64,000 bases of DNA from Candidatus Hadersleviella danica. GTDB lineage: Bacteria; Chloroflexota; Anaerolineae; Promineifilales; Promineifilaceae. Both the position numbers and the translations under genes were made by a program. The notes under the pieces were generated by a model. It did no database searches, was not told where the DNA came from, and was given only the letters and a program-made list of their open reading frames with translations. The DNA lies in contig JADJSZ010000012.1 of NCBI GenBank assembly GCA_016711405.1, positions 62,001 through 126,000 of the forward strand, written 5' to 3'. Of the stretch, positions 23,796 to 31,710 are shown piece by piece (the stretch's first letter is position 1; each line of letters starts with the position of its first letter).

Positions 23796-24704
23796 ATGTT
23801 CTACGTTGCCGCTTTTTATCAGTTTGCTAATTTGGAAGATTACGCCGATTTACGGCCGTCTTTGCTCGCCCTCGGCCGTGAACACGGCCTGTCGGGAACC
23901 ATTTTGCTGGCCCAAGAGGGGGTGAATGGAACCATTGCGGGGCCGCAAGCAGGGGTAGAGGCTATGTTGGCTCATCTGCGCCAGCACCCCGCGTTGGCCA
24001 AGCTGGAACACAAAGGGGCTTGGGCGACCGAAAACCCATTCCACCGCTGGAAAGTGAAGCTGAAGCGGGAGATTGTGAGTTTTGGCGTGCCTGCGGCCGA
24101 CCCCAGCGAATTGGTGGGCATTTATGTGCCGCCCCAACAGTGGAACCAGCTTATCAACCAGCCCGATGTGGTGGTGGTGGACACGCGCAACGATTATGAG
24201 GTGGAGTTGGGCACTTTTGCGGGAGCTATCAACCCCGCCACGACGACTTTTCGGGAGTTTCCCGCCTTTGTGCAGGGGCAACTCGACCCCCAGCAACACA
24301 AGCGGGTGGCCATGTTTTGCACGGGTGGCATTCGCTGTGAAAAGGCGACGGCCTATTTGCGCTTGCTCGGCTTTGAGGAGGTGTATCACCTACAAGGGGG
24401 CATTCTCAAATACTTGGAGGAGGTTGCGCCTGAGGAGAGTTTGTGGGAGGGGGAGTGTTTTGTCTTTGACCAGCGGGTGGCGGTGGACCATCACCTACGG
24501 CCGGGGGAGTACCATCTCTGTTTTGCGTGCCGTCGGCCGCTGACCCCCGCCGATATGGAATCGGCCGATTACGAAGAGGGGATTAGTTGTCCCCACTGTA
24601 TCCACAGCCTTACCCCGCGCCGCCGCGCCAGCTTGGCCGAGCGGCACAAGCAGATGGGTTTAGCGGCCGTGCGGGCAGAGAAGCATTTGGGGCAAGTGCA
24701 ATAA
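23796..24704 (+). CDS. trhO: tRNA uridine-34 hydroxylase (rhodanese domain)
   Basis: A 302-residue TrhO/YceA-type protein, which hydroxylates U34 of certain tRNAs. An N-terminal acylphosphatase-like domain (SGTILLAQEGVNGTIAG) is followed by a rhodanese domain with active-site loop FCTGGIRCEKA (about residues 172-182), then a C-terminal cysteine cluster (CFACRRPL...CPHC) expected to bind zinc. Full length. No Shine-Dalgarno sequence is evident; an acgaatcacgaatc word repeat adjoins the start codon. Confidence 0.9.
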   Translation: MFYVAAFYQFANLEDYADLRPSLLALGREHGLSGTILLAQEGVNGTIAGPQAGVEAMLAHLRQHPALAKLEHKGAWATENPFHRWKVKLKREIVSFGVPAADPSELVGIYVPPQQWNQLINQPDVVVVDTRNDYEVELGTFAGAINPATTTFREFPAFVQGQLDPQQHKRVAMFCTGGIRCEKATAYLRLLGFEEVYHLQGGILKYLEEVAPEESLWEGECFVFDQRVAVDHHLRPGEYHLCFACRRPLTPADMESADYEEGISCPHCIHSLTPRRRASLAERHKQMGLAAVRAEKHLGQVQ

Positions 24705-24710
24705 GAGGGG

Positions 24711-24753
24711 GTTATATGTTACTGGTTATTGGGGTGTCCAATAACCAGTAACT
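24711..24753. repeat. Intergenic hairpin, family B
   Basis: gttactggttattgg is complementary to ccaataaccagtaac with a short loop, making a near-perfect stem after trhO that could end transcription. Confidence 0.75.
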
Positions 24754-24797
24754 TAGGGCTTATTTTGTGGTTGAAGGGGGAGGGGGGGTGATGAAGA

Positions 24798-24868
24798 CTG
24801 CGGGACCTGGATTCGAACCAAGACTGATGGATTCAGAGTCCACTGTTCTGCCGTTAAACTATCCCGCA
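24798..24868 (-). tRNA. tRNA-Gln(CUG)
   Basis: A 71-nt cloverleaf on the minus strand. The acceptor TGCGGGA pairs with TCCCGCA plus discriminator G, the anticodon stem GTGGA/TCCAT carries loop CTCTGAA (anticodon CTG), and the T-arm is CTTGG TTCGAAT CCAGG. The 3' CCA is not encoded. Confidence 0.93.
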
Positions 24869-24879
24869 TAGACGGCCGC

Positions 24880-24908
24880 ATTTTAGCACAGCCCCTAGGC
24901 ACTGTCCA
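24880..24908 (-). promoter_or_regulatory. Promoter of tRNA-Gln
   Basis: TGGACA (24903-24908), 17-bp spacer, TAAAAT (24880-24885). Each box matches the consensus at five of six positions, and the start would lie close to the tRNA 5' end. Confidence 0.65.
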
Positions 24909-24974
24909 ATACTGCCAAAGCCGCAAAGTCGCCTTCTAGCAGAGACGGCCGTTCTAATCCCAGCCGATTATTTT

Positions 24975-25084
24975 GTAACTATTCAGGTCTAAAGCCTTGG
25001 TTCTCAGTTACAAGTTACAAGTTACATGGGCTATGTAACTTGTAACTTGTAACAATTCTCGAAACATTACTCCTGAATAGTTAC
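24975..25084. mobile_element. 110-bp MITE with GTAACTATTCAG ends and 8-bp duplication (copy 2)
   Basis: Terminal inverted repeats GTAACTATTCAGG at 24975-24987 and its complement at 25072-25084. It is flanked on both sides by ATTATTTT (24967-24974 and 25085-25092). The interior differs from the other copies: it is a palindrome of gttacaagttacaag words. GTAA ends with an 8-bp duplication are the IS66-family signature. Confidence 0.9.
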
Positions 25085-25200
25085 ATTATTTTACAGTTGC
25101 CTAATACTTTGCGGGCATTTATCCATTATGCTGGGGACATGTCTAACCCAATGGCTGAAGGCGTTGCCCTGCGGCCGTACCCATTTTTAGGAGAAACCAG

Positions 25201-25998
25201 ATGGATAACGATGATGAACCAGTCGGCCGTGTCTTAAGCCGCCGCGAAGTATTGAAATTGTTAGGGGCGGCCAGTGCCGCCGCCTTGGTGGGCTGTATTC
25301 CGGGGCAAGAAACGGCCGCCACTGTAGCACCCCCTACGGCCGCCGCTGTGCCCCTTGCCCCCACAGTGAGCACCCCCACTCTAAACGTCACAACAGTGGC
25401 CGAGGCCATTCCCAACTGTGTGGTGCGCCCCGCCATGACCGAAGGCCCCTATTTCGTAGACACCCAACTCAATCGCTCCGATATTCGCACCGACCCTGCG
25501 AGTGGGGTGATGGCAGACGGCGCACTTTTAGCCCTTACCATGCGTGTCTTGCAGATACGCGACGGGGTTTGCGGGCCACTCGAAGGCGCAGTAGTGGATA
25601 TTTGGCATTGCGATGCGGCAGGGGTTTATTCTGGGGTCAGTGATGGTGGGTTTAATACCGTTGGGCAACAATTTTTGCGTGGCTATCAGGAGACAGATGC
25701 CAACGGTTTGGCTCAATTTACGACCATTTACCCCGGCTGGTATCCGGGGCGGGCGGTGCATATCCATTTTAAAATCCGCAAAGATTCGCTAGAGTTTACG
25801 TCACAACTCTTCTTTGACGACGATTTTTCGGCCAATGTGGTTTATGCGGCCGAACCTTATGCCAGCAAGGGAACCCAAAACACGCTCAACAGCTCAGATG
25901 GCATTTACAGAAGTGGTGGCTCCCAATTGCAGTTGGTCGTTTCGCCCACGGCCGCTGGCTACGCCGCCACCTTTGAGATGGCGATGGATATGGGGTGA
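25201..25998 (+). CDS. Secreted intradiol ring-cleavage dioxygenase-like lipoprotein
   Basis: 265 residues. The N-terminus VGRVLSRREVLKLLGAASAA has the twin-arginine pattern and is followed by a lipobox (ALVGC, about residue 38), so the protein should be exported folded and anchored. A Pro/Thr/Ala linker follows. The catalytic part has TEGPYF, VVDIWHCDAAGVYSG (iron-binding Tyr) and IYPGWYPGRAVHIHFKI (second Tyr and the two His). These are the four non-haem Fe(III) ligands of protocatechuate/catechol dioxygenases. Extracellular relatives have unclear substrates; an aromatic or polyphenol is inferred. A single gene with no catabolic cluster. Confidence 0.85.
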   Translation: MDNDDEPVGRVLSRREVLKLLGAASAAALVGCIPGQETAATVAPPTAAAVPLAPTVSTPTLNVTTVAEAIPNCVVRPAMTEGPYFVDTQLNRSDIRTDPASGVMADGALLALTMRVLQIRDGVCGPLEGAVVDIWHCDAAGVYSGVSDGGFNTVGQQFLRGYQETDANGLAQFTTIYPGWYPGRAVHIHFKIRKDSLEFTSQLFFDDDFSANVVYAAEPYASKGTQNTLNSSDGIYRSGGSQLQLVVSPTAAGYAATFEMAMDMG

Positions 25999-26076
25999 GA
26001 GGGAAGAGAGGAAGAAGAAGAGAGGATGTTTCTGTAATGCCTCCTCTCTTCTCTCTTCTCTTATCTCTCTTCTTTA
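25996..26076. repeat. Polypurine/polypyrimidine hairpin
   Basis: gagagggaagagaggaagaag words are complementary to ctcctctcttctctcttctc words, between convergent genes. The right part supplies the last codons and stop of ribF. A likely bidirectional terminator. Confidence 0.7.
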
Positions 26077-26978
26077 CCTATCCCCCGCACCTGCGCCACA
26101 TCGGCCGTGATTTGGGCTTGCAGTTCGGCCAAGCCGCTGAACTTTTGTTCGGAGCGCACTCGTTGGATGAACTCAAGGTGGAGGGAGCGGCCGTATAAAT
26201 CCCCCTCAAAATCGAGCAAATGCGCTTCTACACGGTGGTGGAGGCCGTCTACCGTCGGCCGCACGCCGATGTTGGTGGCGGCCAAATAACGCGCCTCACC
26301 GACATGGGCGATGGTGGCATAAACCCCATTGGCGGGCAAAATCTGCTGTGCCCACACATCCAAATTGGCTGTGGGAAAGTTGATGGTACGGCCGCGCTTA
26401 TCCCCTTCCACCACCACACCTTCGACCCCATACGGCCGCCCCAACAAGGGCGCCACGGCCGTCACATCCCCTTCGGCCAGCAATTGACGGATGCGCGTAC
26501 TGCTCACTCGTTCGTCACCGACCAGCAACACATCGTGCAATTCATGCACGGCGAAGCCACCCAATTGGCGCAGGTAAGCGGCCGTGCCCTCGCGCCGATA
26601 CCCCAAGCCAAAATCGCCACTCCACAGCCCCACCATGCCCACATGGTTTTGGAGCATGGCGACAAAGTCGGCCGCCCGCGTCTGGCGCATCGCCTCATCA
26701 AATGAGTGGGTGATGACAATATCTATGCCCAACGCCGCCAACAAAGCGGCGCGTTCCTCAAGGGTGGAAAGGTAAAGACGGCCGCTCAACTTTTGGATGA
26801 CAGCTTGGGGGTGGGGGAAAAAGGTTAGCACGGCCGTGCGCACCCCATCCGCCCGCGCCGCCGCCACCATGCGCCCTAGCAACTGGGCATGGCCGCCATG
26901 CACACCATCAAACACCCCTACCGCCATGTAAGTGGGTTGGGGGGCAGGCAATTCGGTCAGAGAAGAAACGTGAAGCAT
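26061..26978 (-). CDS. ribF: Bifunctional riboflavin kinase / FAD synthetase
   Basis: A 305-residue RibF making FMN and then FAD from riboflavin. The N-terminal adenylyltransferase has GVFDGVHGGHAQLL (HxGH-like) and VSSTRIRQLLAEGD. The C-terminal kinase has GDKRGRTINFPTANL (the PTAN motif) and TNIGVRPTVDG. It is the last gene of nrnA-truB-ribF, an arrangement widespread in bacteria. No FMN riboswitch is visible. Confidence 0.95.
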   Translation of the reverse strand: MLHVSSLTELPAPQPTYMAVGVFDGVHGGHAQLLGRMVAAARADGVRTAVLTFFPHPQAVIQKLSGRLYLSTLEERAALLAALGIDIVITHSFDEAMRQTRAADFVAMLQNHVGMVGLWSGDFGLGYRREGTAAYLRQLGGFAVHELHDVLLVGDERVSSTRIRQLLAEGDVTAVAPLLGRPYGVEGVVVEGDKRGRTINFPTANLDVWAQQILPANGVYATIAHVGEARYLAATNIGVRPTVDGLHHRVEAHLLDFEGDLYGRSLHLEFIQRVRSEQKFSGLAELQAQITADVAQVRGIGKEER

Positions 26979-26985
26979 AAGAGTG

Positions 26986-27056
26986 CTAGGTGTTGAGTGC
27001 TAAGTTCTGAGTGCTGAGTGCTGAGTATTCCGCAATCCGCATTCCCCATTCCGCAA
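26986..27056. repeat. agtgctgag (family D) and ccgcaatccgcattcc words
   Basis: Copies of gtgctgagt (26989-27026) and of ttccgcaatccgcattcc (27027-27056) fill the truB-ribF gap. The second word recurs at 35377-35410. Confidence 0.7.
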
Positions 27057-27057
27057 T

Positions 27058-27924
27058 TTAATCAAACATTTTCTTTGGTCGCCAAATCTCCCCTTCTCGA
27101 GTGGCGAGACCAGCAAAGGGGTGGTTGGGGTTGGTAACACGCACGAGTTCGGCCGTGGGGTGGTGCGGTTGGCAGGGGACGAGTTGCCCCATGAAGAGGG
27201 CTTTGACGGCCGCATCTTCCAGCTCCAGCGCGGGCAGATGGGCGACGGCCGTTTCGGAGGGCAACAAAAATTGGGCGATGTTTTCAGGGGTGAGCGCATC
27301 GAGGGCAACGGCCGTCTCGAGCGAAAATGGACCAACGGCCGTGCGCACCAGCCCCACCAAATGGCCGCCACACCCCAGCACCTCCCCCAAATCGTGCGCC
27401 AGCGAGCGAATATAAGTGCCCGCCGAACAGGCCACGCGCACGGTTAGCAGAGGGACTTCCCAACCCAAAATGGCTAAGTCGTAAATGGTCACGGGGCGGG
27501 CGGGTATCTCGATTGTTTCGCCGCGCCGCGCCATTTTGTAGAGCGGTTGCCCATCTTTTTTGATGGCCGAGTACATGGGCGGCCGTTGCTCAATGGCCCC
27601 CGTAAATTGGCGCAGGGTGATGGCCAGTTGGTCGGCCGTTAGGTCGGCGGGCAGGGGGCGTTCGGCCGTGATTTCCCCCTCGGCATCATAGGTGGCCGTG
27701 CTTTGCCCCAGCCGGATGACCGCCTCGTACTCTTTGCGCTGGCCGACGACATATTCCACAAGGCGCGTGGCACGGCCGAGGCAAACCACCAACACCCCCG
27801 TCGCCAATGGGTCGAGCGTGCCCGAATGCCCCACCCGCTTTTGTCCCGCCACGCGGCGCACTCGCCCCACTACGTCGTGGGAGGTTAGGGTAAGGGGTTT
27901 GTGGATGTTGAGGATACCGTCCAT
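27058..27924 (-). CDS. truB: tRNA pseudouridine-55 synthase
   Basis: A 288-residue TruB that makes the universal pseudouridine of the tRNA T-loop. The catalytic Asp lies in GHSGTLDPLATGVLV (about residue 41). KEYEAVIRLGQSTATYD and GTYIRSLAHDLGEVL are further signatures. A PUA-like C-terminal domain follows. I start at MDGILNIHKP (27924), preceded by AAGGAG-like sequence; the longer frame is translated repeat. It sits between nrnA and ribF. Confidence 0.95.
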   Translation of the reverse strand: MDGILNIHKPLTLTSHDVVGRVRRVAGQKRVGHSGTLDPLATGVLVVCLGRATRLVEYVVGQRKEYEAVIRLGQSTATYDAEGEITAERPLPADLTADQLAITLRQFTGAIEQRPPMYSAIKKDGQPLYKMARRGETIEIPARPVTIYDLAILGWEVPLLTVRVACSAGTYIRSLAHDLGEVLGCGGHLVGLVRTAVGPFSLETAVALDALTPENIAQFLLPSETAVAHLPALELEDAAVKALFMGQLVPCQPHHPTAELVRVTNPNHPFAGLATREGEIWRPKKMFD

Positions 27925-27950
27925 AAGGAGAGGGGGAGAGTAAAGGAGGA

Positions 27951-28023
27951 AGAGAGGGGGAGCAGAGGTGCGGAGGAGCAGAGGAGCAGAGGAGATGCTG
28001 ACTAGCTGAAATGCTGACTGGCT
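27951..28023. repeat. gcagaggagcagagg (family H) and gctgactagctg (family P) words
   Basis: Six gagcagagg words, then gctgactggctgac copies at 27994-28025. The right end encodes the C-terminal SLSASQHFS of nrnA. Confidence 0.75.
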
Positions 28024-28991
28024 GACAGGCTTCTTTTCGCCTTGGCCACGATTTCGGGGACGAGTTCGTGTAGGCGGCGGCCTTGGACGGAGCATCCTGC
28101 GGCTTGGCGGTGGCCGCCTCCGCCGTATTCACTAGCCAGCCCCGAAACGTCTACAGGCGGCCGTGAACGAAAGCTGACGTTAATCCGCCCTTCGTGTTTT
28201 TCGGTGAAGACAATGCTCATGGCCGCTTCATCCACATCGGCCAACAAGTTGCCCAGCCCCATGCTACTGTTCAAATCTTCGCCGATGCGGTTTTGGTCGC
28301 TCATTTTCATCACTGTCCACATCACGCCTTCCTCTAACTGCATATTATTTAGCCCCAGCCGCCACAGTTGCAGGGTTCGTGCCGATTTTAACACAAGCGC
28401 TTGGGTGGTGATTTCGGGCAAATCTGCGCCTAAATCAACCAAGCGGCTGGCCACGCGCAGGGTTTCCCCTGTCACACCCGCCACGCGAAAGCCCAAGGTG
28501 TCGGTGACAAGACCCGTTAGCAAGCTGGTGGCTATGTCGCGGGTGAGGGTAACGCCCAATTGGGGGAGCAGGTTGGTGAGAATCTCGGCCGTGGAAGTCG
28601 CTCGCCCATCCACCAAATTGACAGTGCCAAACAAGTTATTGGTCACATGGTGGTCTATGTTGATGATGGGCGGGTGGGGGTGGGGCATCCTGAGATAAAT
28701 ATCCCCCATGCGCGTCTCATCGCCACAGTCTACGGCGATGAGCAAGTTGTAGGGACGGCCGAGTATATGTGGGTCGCTCGTCAATTGGTCGAGCAGAGGT
28801 AGGTAGCCCAAACGCCTGTCGGGGCCATCATCACAGGCCATGGTGAAGGTTTTGCCCAACTGTTGCAGGGCTTGCCCCACGGCCGTTAGCGAGCCGAGCG
28901 CATCCCCATCTGGGCTGGTGTGCGTTGCCACCAACACCCGCTGGGCTGGCTCCAGCAAGGTGCGAATCGCAGAAATCGTTTCGTCGTTCAT
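28002..28991 (-). CDS. nrnA: DHH/DHHA1 phosphoesterase (NrnA-like oligoribonuclease/pAp phosphatase)
   Basis: 329 residues. The DHH domain has THTSPDGDALGS and INIDHHVTNN, which form the two-metal site. The DHHA1 domain ends SEYGGGGHRQAAGCSV, the substrate-binding loop. NrnA degrades nano-RNA and 3'-phosphoadenosine 5'-phosphate, and its position ahead of truB-ribF is conserved in many phyla. The start is ATG at 28991 (MNDETISAIRTLL); the frame upstream is repeat. The last nine residues (SLSASQHFS) are repeat-derived. Confidence 0.88.
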   Translation of the reverse strand: MNDETISAIRTLLEPAQRVLVATHTSPDGDALGSLTAVGQALQQLGKTFTMACDDGPDRRLGYLPLLDQLTSDPHILGRPYNLLIAVDCGDETRMGDIYLRMPHPHPPIINIDHHVTNNLFGTVNLVDGRATSTAEILTNLLPQLGVTLTRDIATSLLTGLVTDTLGFRVAGVTGETLRVASRLVDLGADLPEITTQALVLKSARTLQLWRLGLNNMQLEEGVMWTVMKMSDQNRIGEDLNSSMGLGNLLADVDEAAMSIVFTEKHEGRINVSFRSRPPVDVSGLASEYGGGGHRQAAGCSVQGRRLHELVPEIVAKAKRSLSASQHFS

Positions 28992-29200
28992 AATCAAATT
29001 TTTATTGCAAGGCGCAAAGATGCCAAGACGCAAAGGGTGTGTGGTGTACGAACAAGTTGTTAGAAGATTTGGCGCACAGGGGCGCAAGGGCGCAGGAAGC
29101 GCAGAGGGTTTTTTCTGGCAAACTTCCTCTGCGTCCTTGCACCCCAAAAAGATTCTAATTACAAGTTGTTCGTACACCCAAGGGTTTGTGGTGAACTAAC
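28992..29200. repeat. Large inverted structure with gcgcaaag words (family M)
   Basis: GTGTACGAACAAGTTGT (29044-29060) faces its near-complement at 29161-29177, enclosing ggcgcacaggggcgcaagg/ccttgcaccc arms. Left of it, gcaaggcgcaaagatgcc words match part of the element at 57869-58063. Imperfect copies of aagggtgtgtggtg flank the inverted repeat, hinting at insertion. No gene seen in these 230 bases. Confidence 0.6.
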
Positions 29201-29224
29201 TCTCGAGGTCAGACTCTCTCTTTT

Positions 29225-30199
29225 CTATTTGTAGCCATTGGGATGCGCCTGATGCCACGCCCATGCACTGGCGACAATTTGGCGCAGGTCGTAGCGGGGT
29301 TCCCAGCCCAATTCACGCATGACTTTTTCGTTACCCGCAATAAGGGAAGCCGGGTCGCCGGGGCGACGGGGGCCAAATTCGAGCGGGATGGGGTGGCCTG
29401 TCACTTCACGTACCATTTGGACAATCTCGAGGTTGCTGTAGCCCGTGCCCGTGCCAAGGTTGTAGGTCAGGCTGTGCCCCTCATCGAGCTTGTTTAGGGC
29501 GCGGATGTGCGCTTCGGCTAAATCGAGGACATGGACATAGTCGCGCACGCAGGTGCCATCGGCCGTGTCGTAATCATTCCCAAACAGGGTGATTTTTTCG
29601 CGCTGGCCAAGGGCCACTTGCAGAACAATGGGAATGAGGTGGCTTTCGGGGGTGTGGTCTTCGCCCAGTTCGGCCGTGGCCCCACACGCATTAAAATAGC
29701 GAAAAGCGGCGTATTTAATGCCCTTGGTCACATCCAGCCAGTGCAAAATCTGCTCCAGTATGTATTTGCCTTGGCCATAGGGGCTGGAGGGAGCCAACGG
29801 CTCCTCCTCCGTGATGGGCAGGGTTTGCGGTTCGCCAAATAAGTTGGCCGTGGAAGAGAGCACGAATTTTTGGACACCGTGGGCAAGGGCGCTCTCGAAC
29901 AGGTTCAGGCCGTTGCGAACGTTGTCGCCAATGTATTTGAAAGGGAGTTGCATGGATTCGCCGACGAGGGTGTAGCTGGCGAAATGCATCACGGCCGTTG
30001 GCTTATGTTCCGCCATGACCGCCTCCACCTGCTCCCGATTGGCCAAATCGCCCACGACCAGCGTGGCGCGGGGATGAACAGCCTCGGCGTGGCCTTGGTA
30101 GAGGTTGTCGAACACGACCACCTCATGCCCCGCTTCGGCCAACTGCCATGTGACAACGCTCCCAATATAACCGGCTCCCCCAGTGACTAGAACTTTCAT
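29225..30199 (-). CDS. galE: UDP-glucose 4-epimerase
   Basis: A 324-residue extended-SDR epimerase interconverting UDP-glucose and UDP-galactose (or the N-acetyl forms). NAD-binding GGAGYIGS (residues 7-14), Ser/Tyr/Lys catalytic set in LSSTANLFGE and SPYGQGKYILE, and FRYFNACGA and VRDYVHVLDLAEAH are all present. Stand-alone. It may feed the several glycosyltransferases of the window; that is inference. Confidence 0.93.
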   Translation of the reverse strand: MKVLVTGGAGYIGSVVTWQLAEAGHEVVVFDNLYQGHAEAVHPRATLVVGDLANREQVEAVMAEHKPTAVMHFASYTLVGESMQLPFKYIGDNVRNGLNLFESALAHGVQKFVLSSTANLFGEPQTLPITEEEPLAPSSPYGQGKYILEQILHWLDVTKGIKYAAFRYFNACGATAELGEDHTPESHLIPIVLQVALGQREKITLFGNDYDTADGTCVRDYVHVLDLAEAHIRALNKLDEGHSLTYNLGTGTGYSNLEIVQMVREVTGHPIPLEFGPRRPGDPASLIAGNEKVMRELGWEPRYDLRQIVASAWAWHQAHPNGYK

Positions 30200-30212
30200 G
30201 TAAACCTCTTTT

Positions 30213-30361
30213 CAATTAACAATTAACAATTAATAATGAGTAATGAGTAATGAGTAAATGATGTAGCTGGTAAGAGTAGCTACACATGGCTGTCAATGGC
30301 AAATGACGAAGTACGAAGTACGAATGACGAATGGCAAATGACGAATGACCGATAACGAATC
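30213..30361. repeat. Intergenic words L, K and A
   Basis: attaacaattaac and taatgagtaatgag copies (30213-30258), 40 bases without repeats, then aatgacgaagtacgaag and aatggcaaatgacg copies (30297-30361). No gene seen. It lies between the LysR gene and galE. Confidence 0.7.
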
Positions 30362-31226
30362 AACCCACCCCTGCGACTGTATCCACGAACCCTTGCTCGA
30401 GGCGGGAAAGGGCACGGCCGGGGCGAGTGATGAGCACCATGTCCCAACCAAAATAAAAATCGAGCACATCCAGCGGCACCAGCCCTGTGGCGATGGCCAC
30501 GCGGCGGGGCATAAACGTAATGTGGTCGGCTTGTTGGCTCATGGGCAGGGCGGTGGCGAGGGGAATGCGGATGATGGGTTGGGGCACGGCCGCTAAATCG
30601 CGCAGACTTTTGATATAGGCCTCAAAAGCGGAACCCCAGCGGGGCAAGACGAGGCGCGAATCCCACAGGTGGGCGAGGGGAATTTGGCTTTGGCTGGCCA
30701 AGGGGTGGTGGGTGGGGGCGGCGGCCACCAAATCATCGTGCAGGCGGAGCAAAATATCGGCTTGGCGAATGAGGTGGGGGAAGACGGCCGTAAATGTTAA
30801 ATCCAACACCCCATCCAACAATTGTTGCACGAGATTAATGGAGTGGCTCGTTTCTAAAAACAGCTCGGCTTGGGGGAAGCGTTGGCTAAACAGGTTGACC
30901 ACTTGGGGCATGAGATAGGTGGAGACGGAGACGGGGCAACCGACGGAAAGACGGCCGACCATGCCCGATTGGGCGATGCGGACGGCCTCGGCCGCCGCCT
31001 CCAACACCCCCACCACTCGTTCGGCATAGGGCAAAAAGGTCTCGCCAATAATGGTCAGGCGAATGGGGCGGGTGTCGCGGGTGAACAGCTCCCCGTTGAG
31101 CGATTGCTCCAAGTGCTGGATGCGGGCACTGAGCGAGGGCTGGGTGAGGTTCAGGCGTTCGGCCGCACGGGTAAAGCTCCCTTCCCGTACCACGGCCAAA
31201 AATGCTTCTAAATGGCGTATTTCCAT
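30360..31226 (-). CDS. LysR-family transcriptional regulator
   Basis: 288 residues. The N-terminal winged helix-turn-helix is textbook (MEIRHLEAFLAVVREGSFTR, then AAERLNLTQPSLSARIQHLE, about residues 2-40). The effector domain starts near residue 90 (GRLSVGCPVSVSTYLMPQVV). It is transcribed in the same direction as galE and the upstream C39 pair, not divergently from a metabolic gene, so the usual neighbour rule gives no target. The stop codon lies within a repeat. Confidence 0.9.
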   Translation of the reverse strand: MEIRHLEAFLAVVREGSFTRAAERLNLTQPSLSARIQHLEQSLNGELFTRDTRPIRLTIIGETFLPYAERVVGVLEAAAEAVRIAQSGMVGRLSVGCPVSVSTYLMPQVVNLFSQRFPQAELFLETSHSINLVQQLLDGVLDLTFTAVFPHLIRQADILLRLHDDLVAAAPTHHPLASQSQIPLAHLWDSRLVLPRWGSAFEAYIKSLRDLAAVPQPIIRIPLATALPMSQQADHITFMPRRVAIATGLVPLDVLDFYFGWDMVLITRPGRALSRLEQGFVDTVAGVG

Positions 31227-31242
31227 GTTGGGGGTGGGAGGG

Positions 31243-31710
31243 TTAGCCTAACTGAATCGCAATGGCGGCTTCATCACATTCTGCCCATGCCGCCAGAAAG
31301 CTATCCCAATGAACAGTTTGGGGGGCTATCTGAGTGGCAGGGTCATGGAGGAAAACTTGCTCATCATCGTAGCCCACGACGACAACCACATGAAAAGTCG
31401 CTTCGTGCCAATAGGTTAACATGCTGGTCCAAACGCGAGCGATGAGGGGAATACCCTGACGCAAGTAAGTTTTTAGTTCGGCCTCGGAAAAGGGGCGATA
31501 TTCGATGTTGTATTGATAGGCTCGCAATTTGTTAATGTGGGAAATGGGGGTTCCAAACGGCCGTGTCCCTAAAATTTGGGCTAACGTTGCCTCACTGAAT
31601 GGCTGATTGAGATAGGCCAAAACCATACGTGCGCAAGCAGGCAAACAAAAACCATCTTGGCTTTGTTCAAAGTGGGGCACGGGTAACAAGACGGTGGGCA
31701 TTGTCTTCAA
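31243..31710 (-). CDS. C39-like cysteine peptidase
   Basis: 155 residues of papain-like C39 fold. The catalytic Cys is in QSQDGFCLPACARMVLAY (about residue 21), the His in TFHVVVVVGYDDEQ (about 106) and the Asp in FLHDPATQ. C39 peptidases trim bacteriocin leaders, but stand-alone versions without an ABC exporter have unknown substrates. It overlaps the upstream 117-residue gene by 44 bases in another frame, so the two are coupled. An alternative start three codons in (MPTVLLPVPHFEQ) shortens the overlap to 35. Confidence 0.75.
   Translation of the reverse strand: MKTMPTVLLPVPHFEQSQDGFCLPACARMVLAYLNQPFSEATLAQILGTRPFGTPISHINKLRAYQYNIEYRPFSEAELKTYLRQGIPLIARVWTSMLTYWHEATFHVVVVVGYDDEQVFLHDPATQIAPQTVHWDSFLAAWAECDEAAIAIQLG

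Noticed and set aside
26979..27057. FMN riboswitch before ribF, or T-box before pheS
   Set aside because: The upstream regions consist of word repeats. No conserved riboswitch or T-box core could be found by eye.
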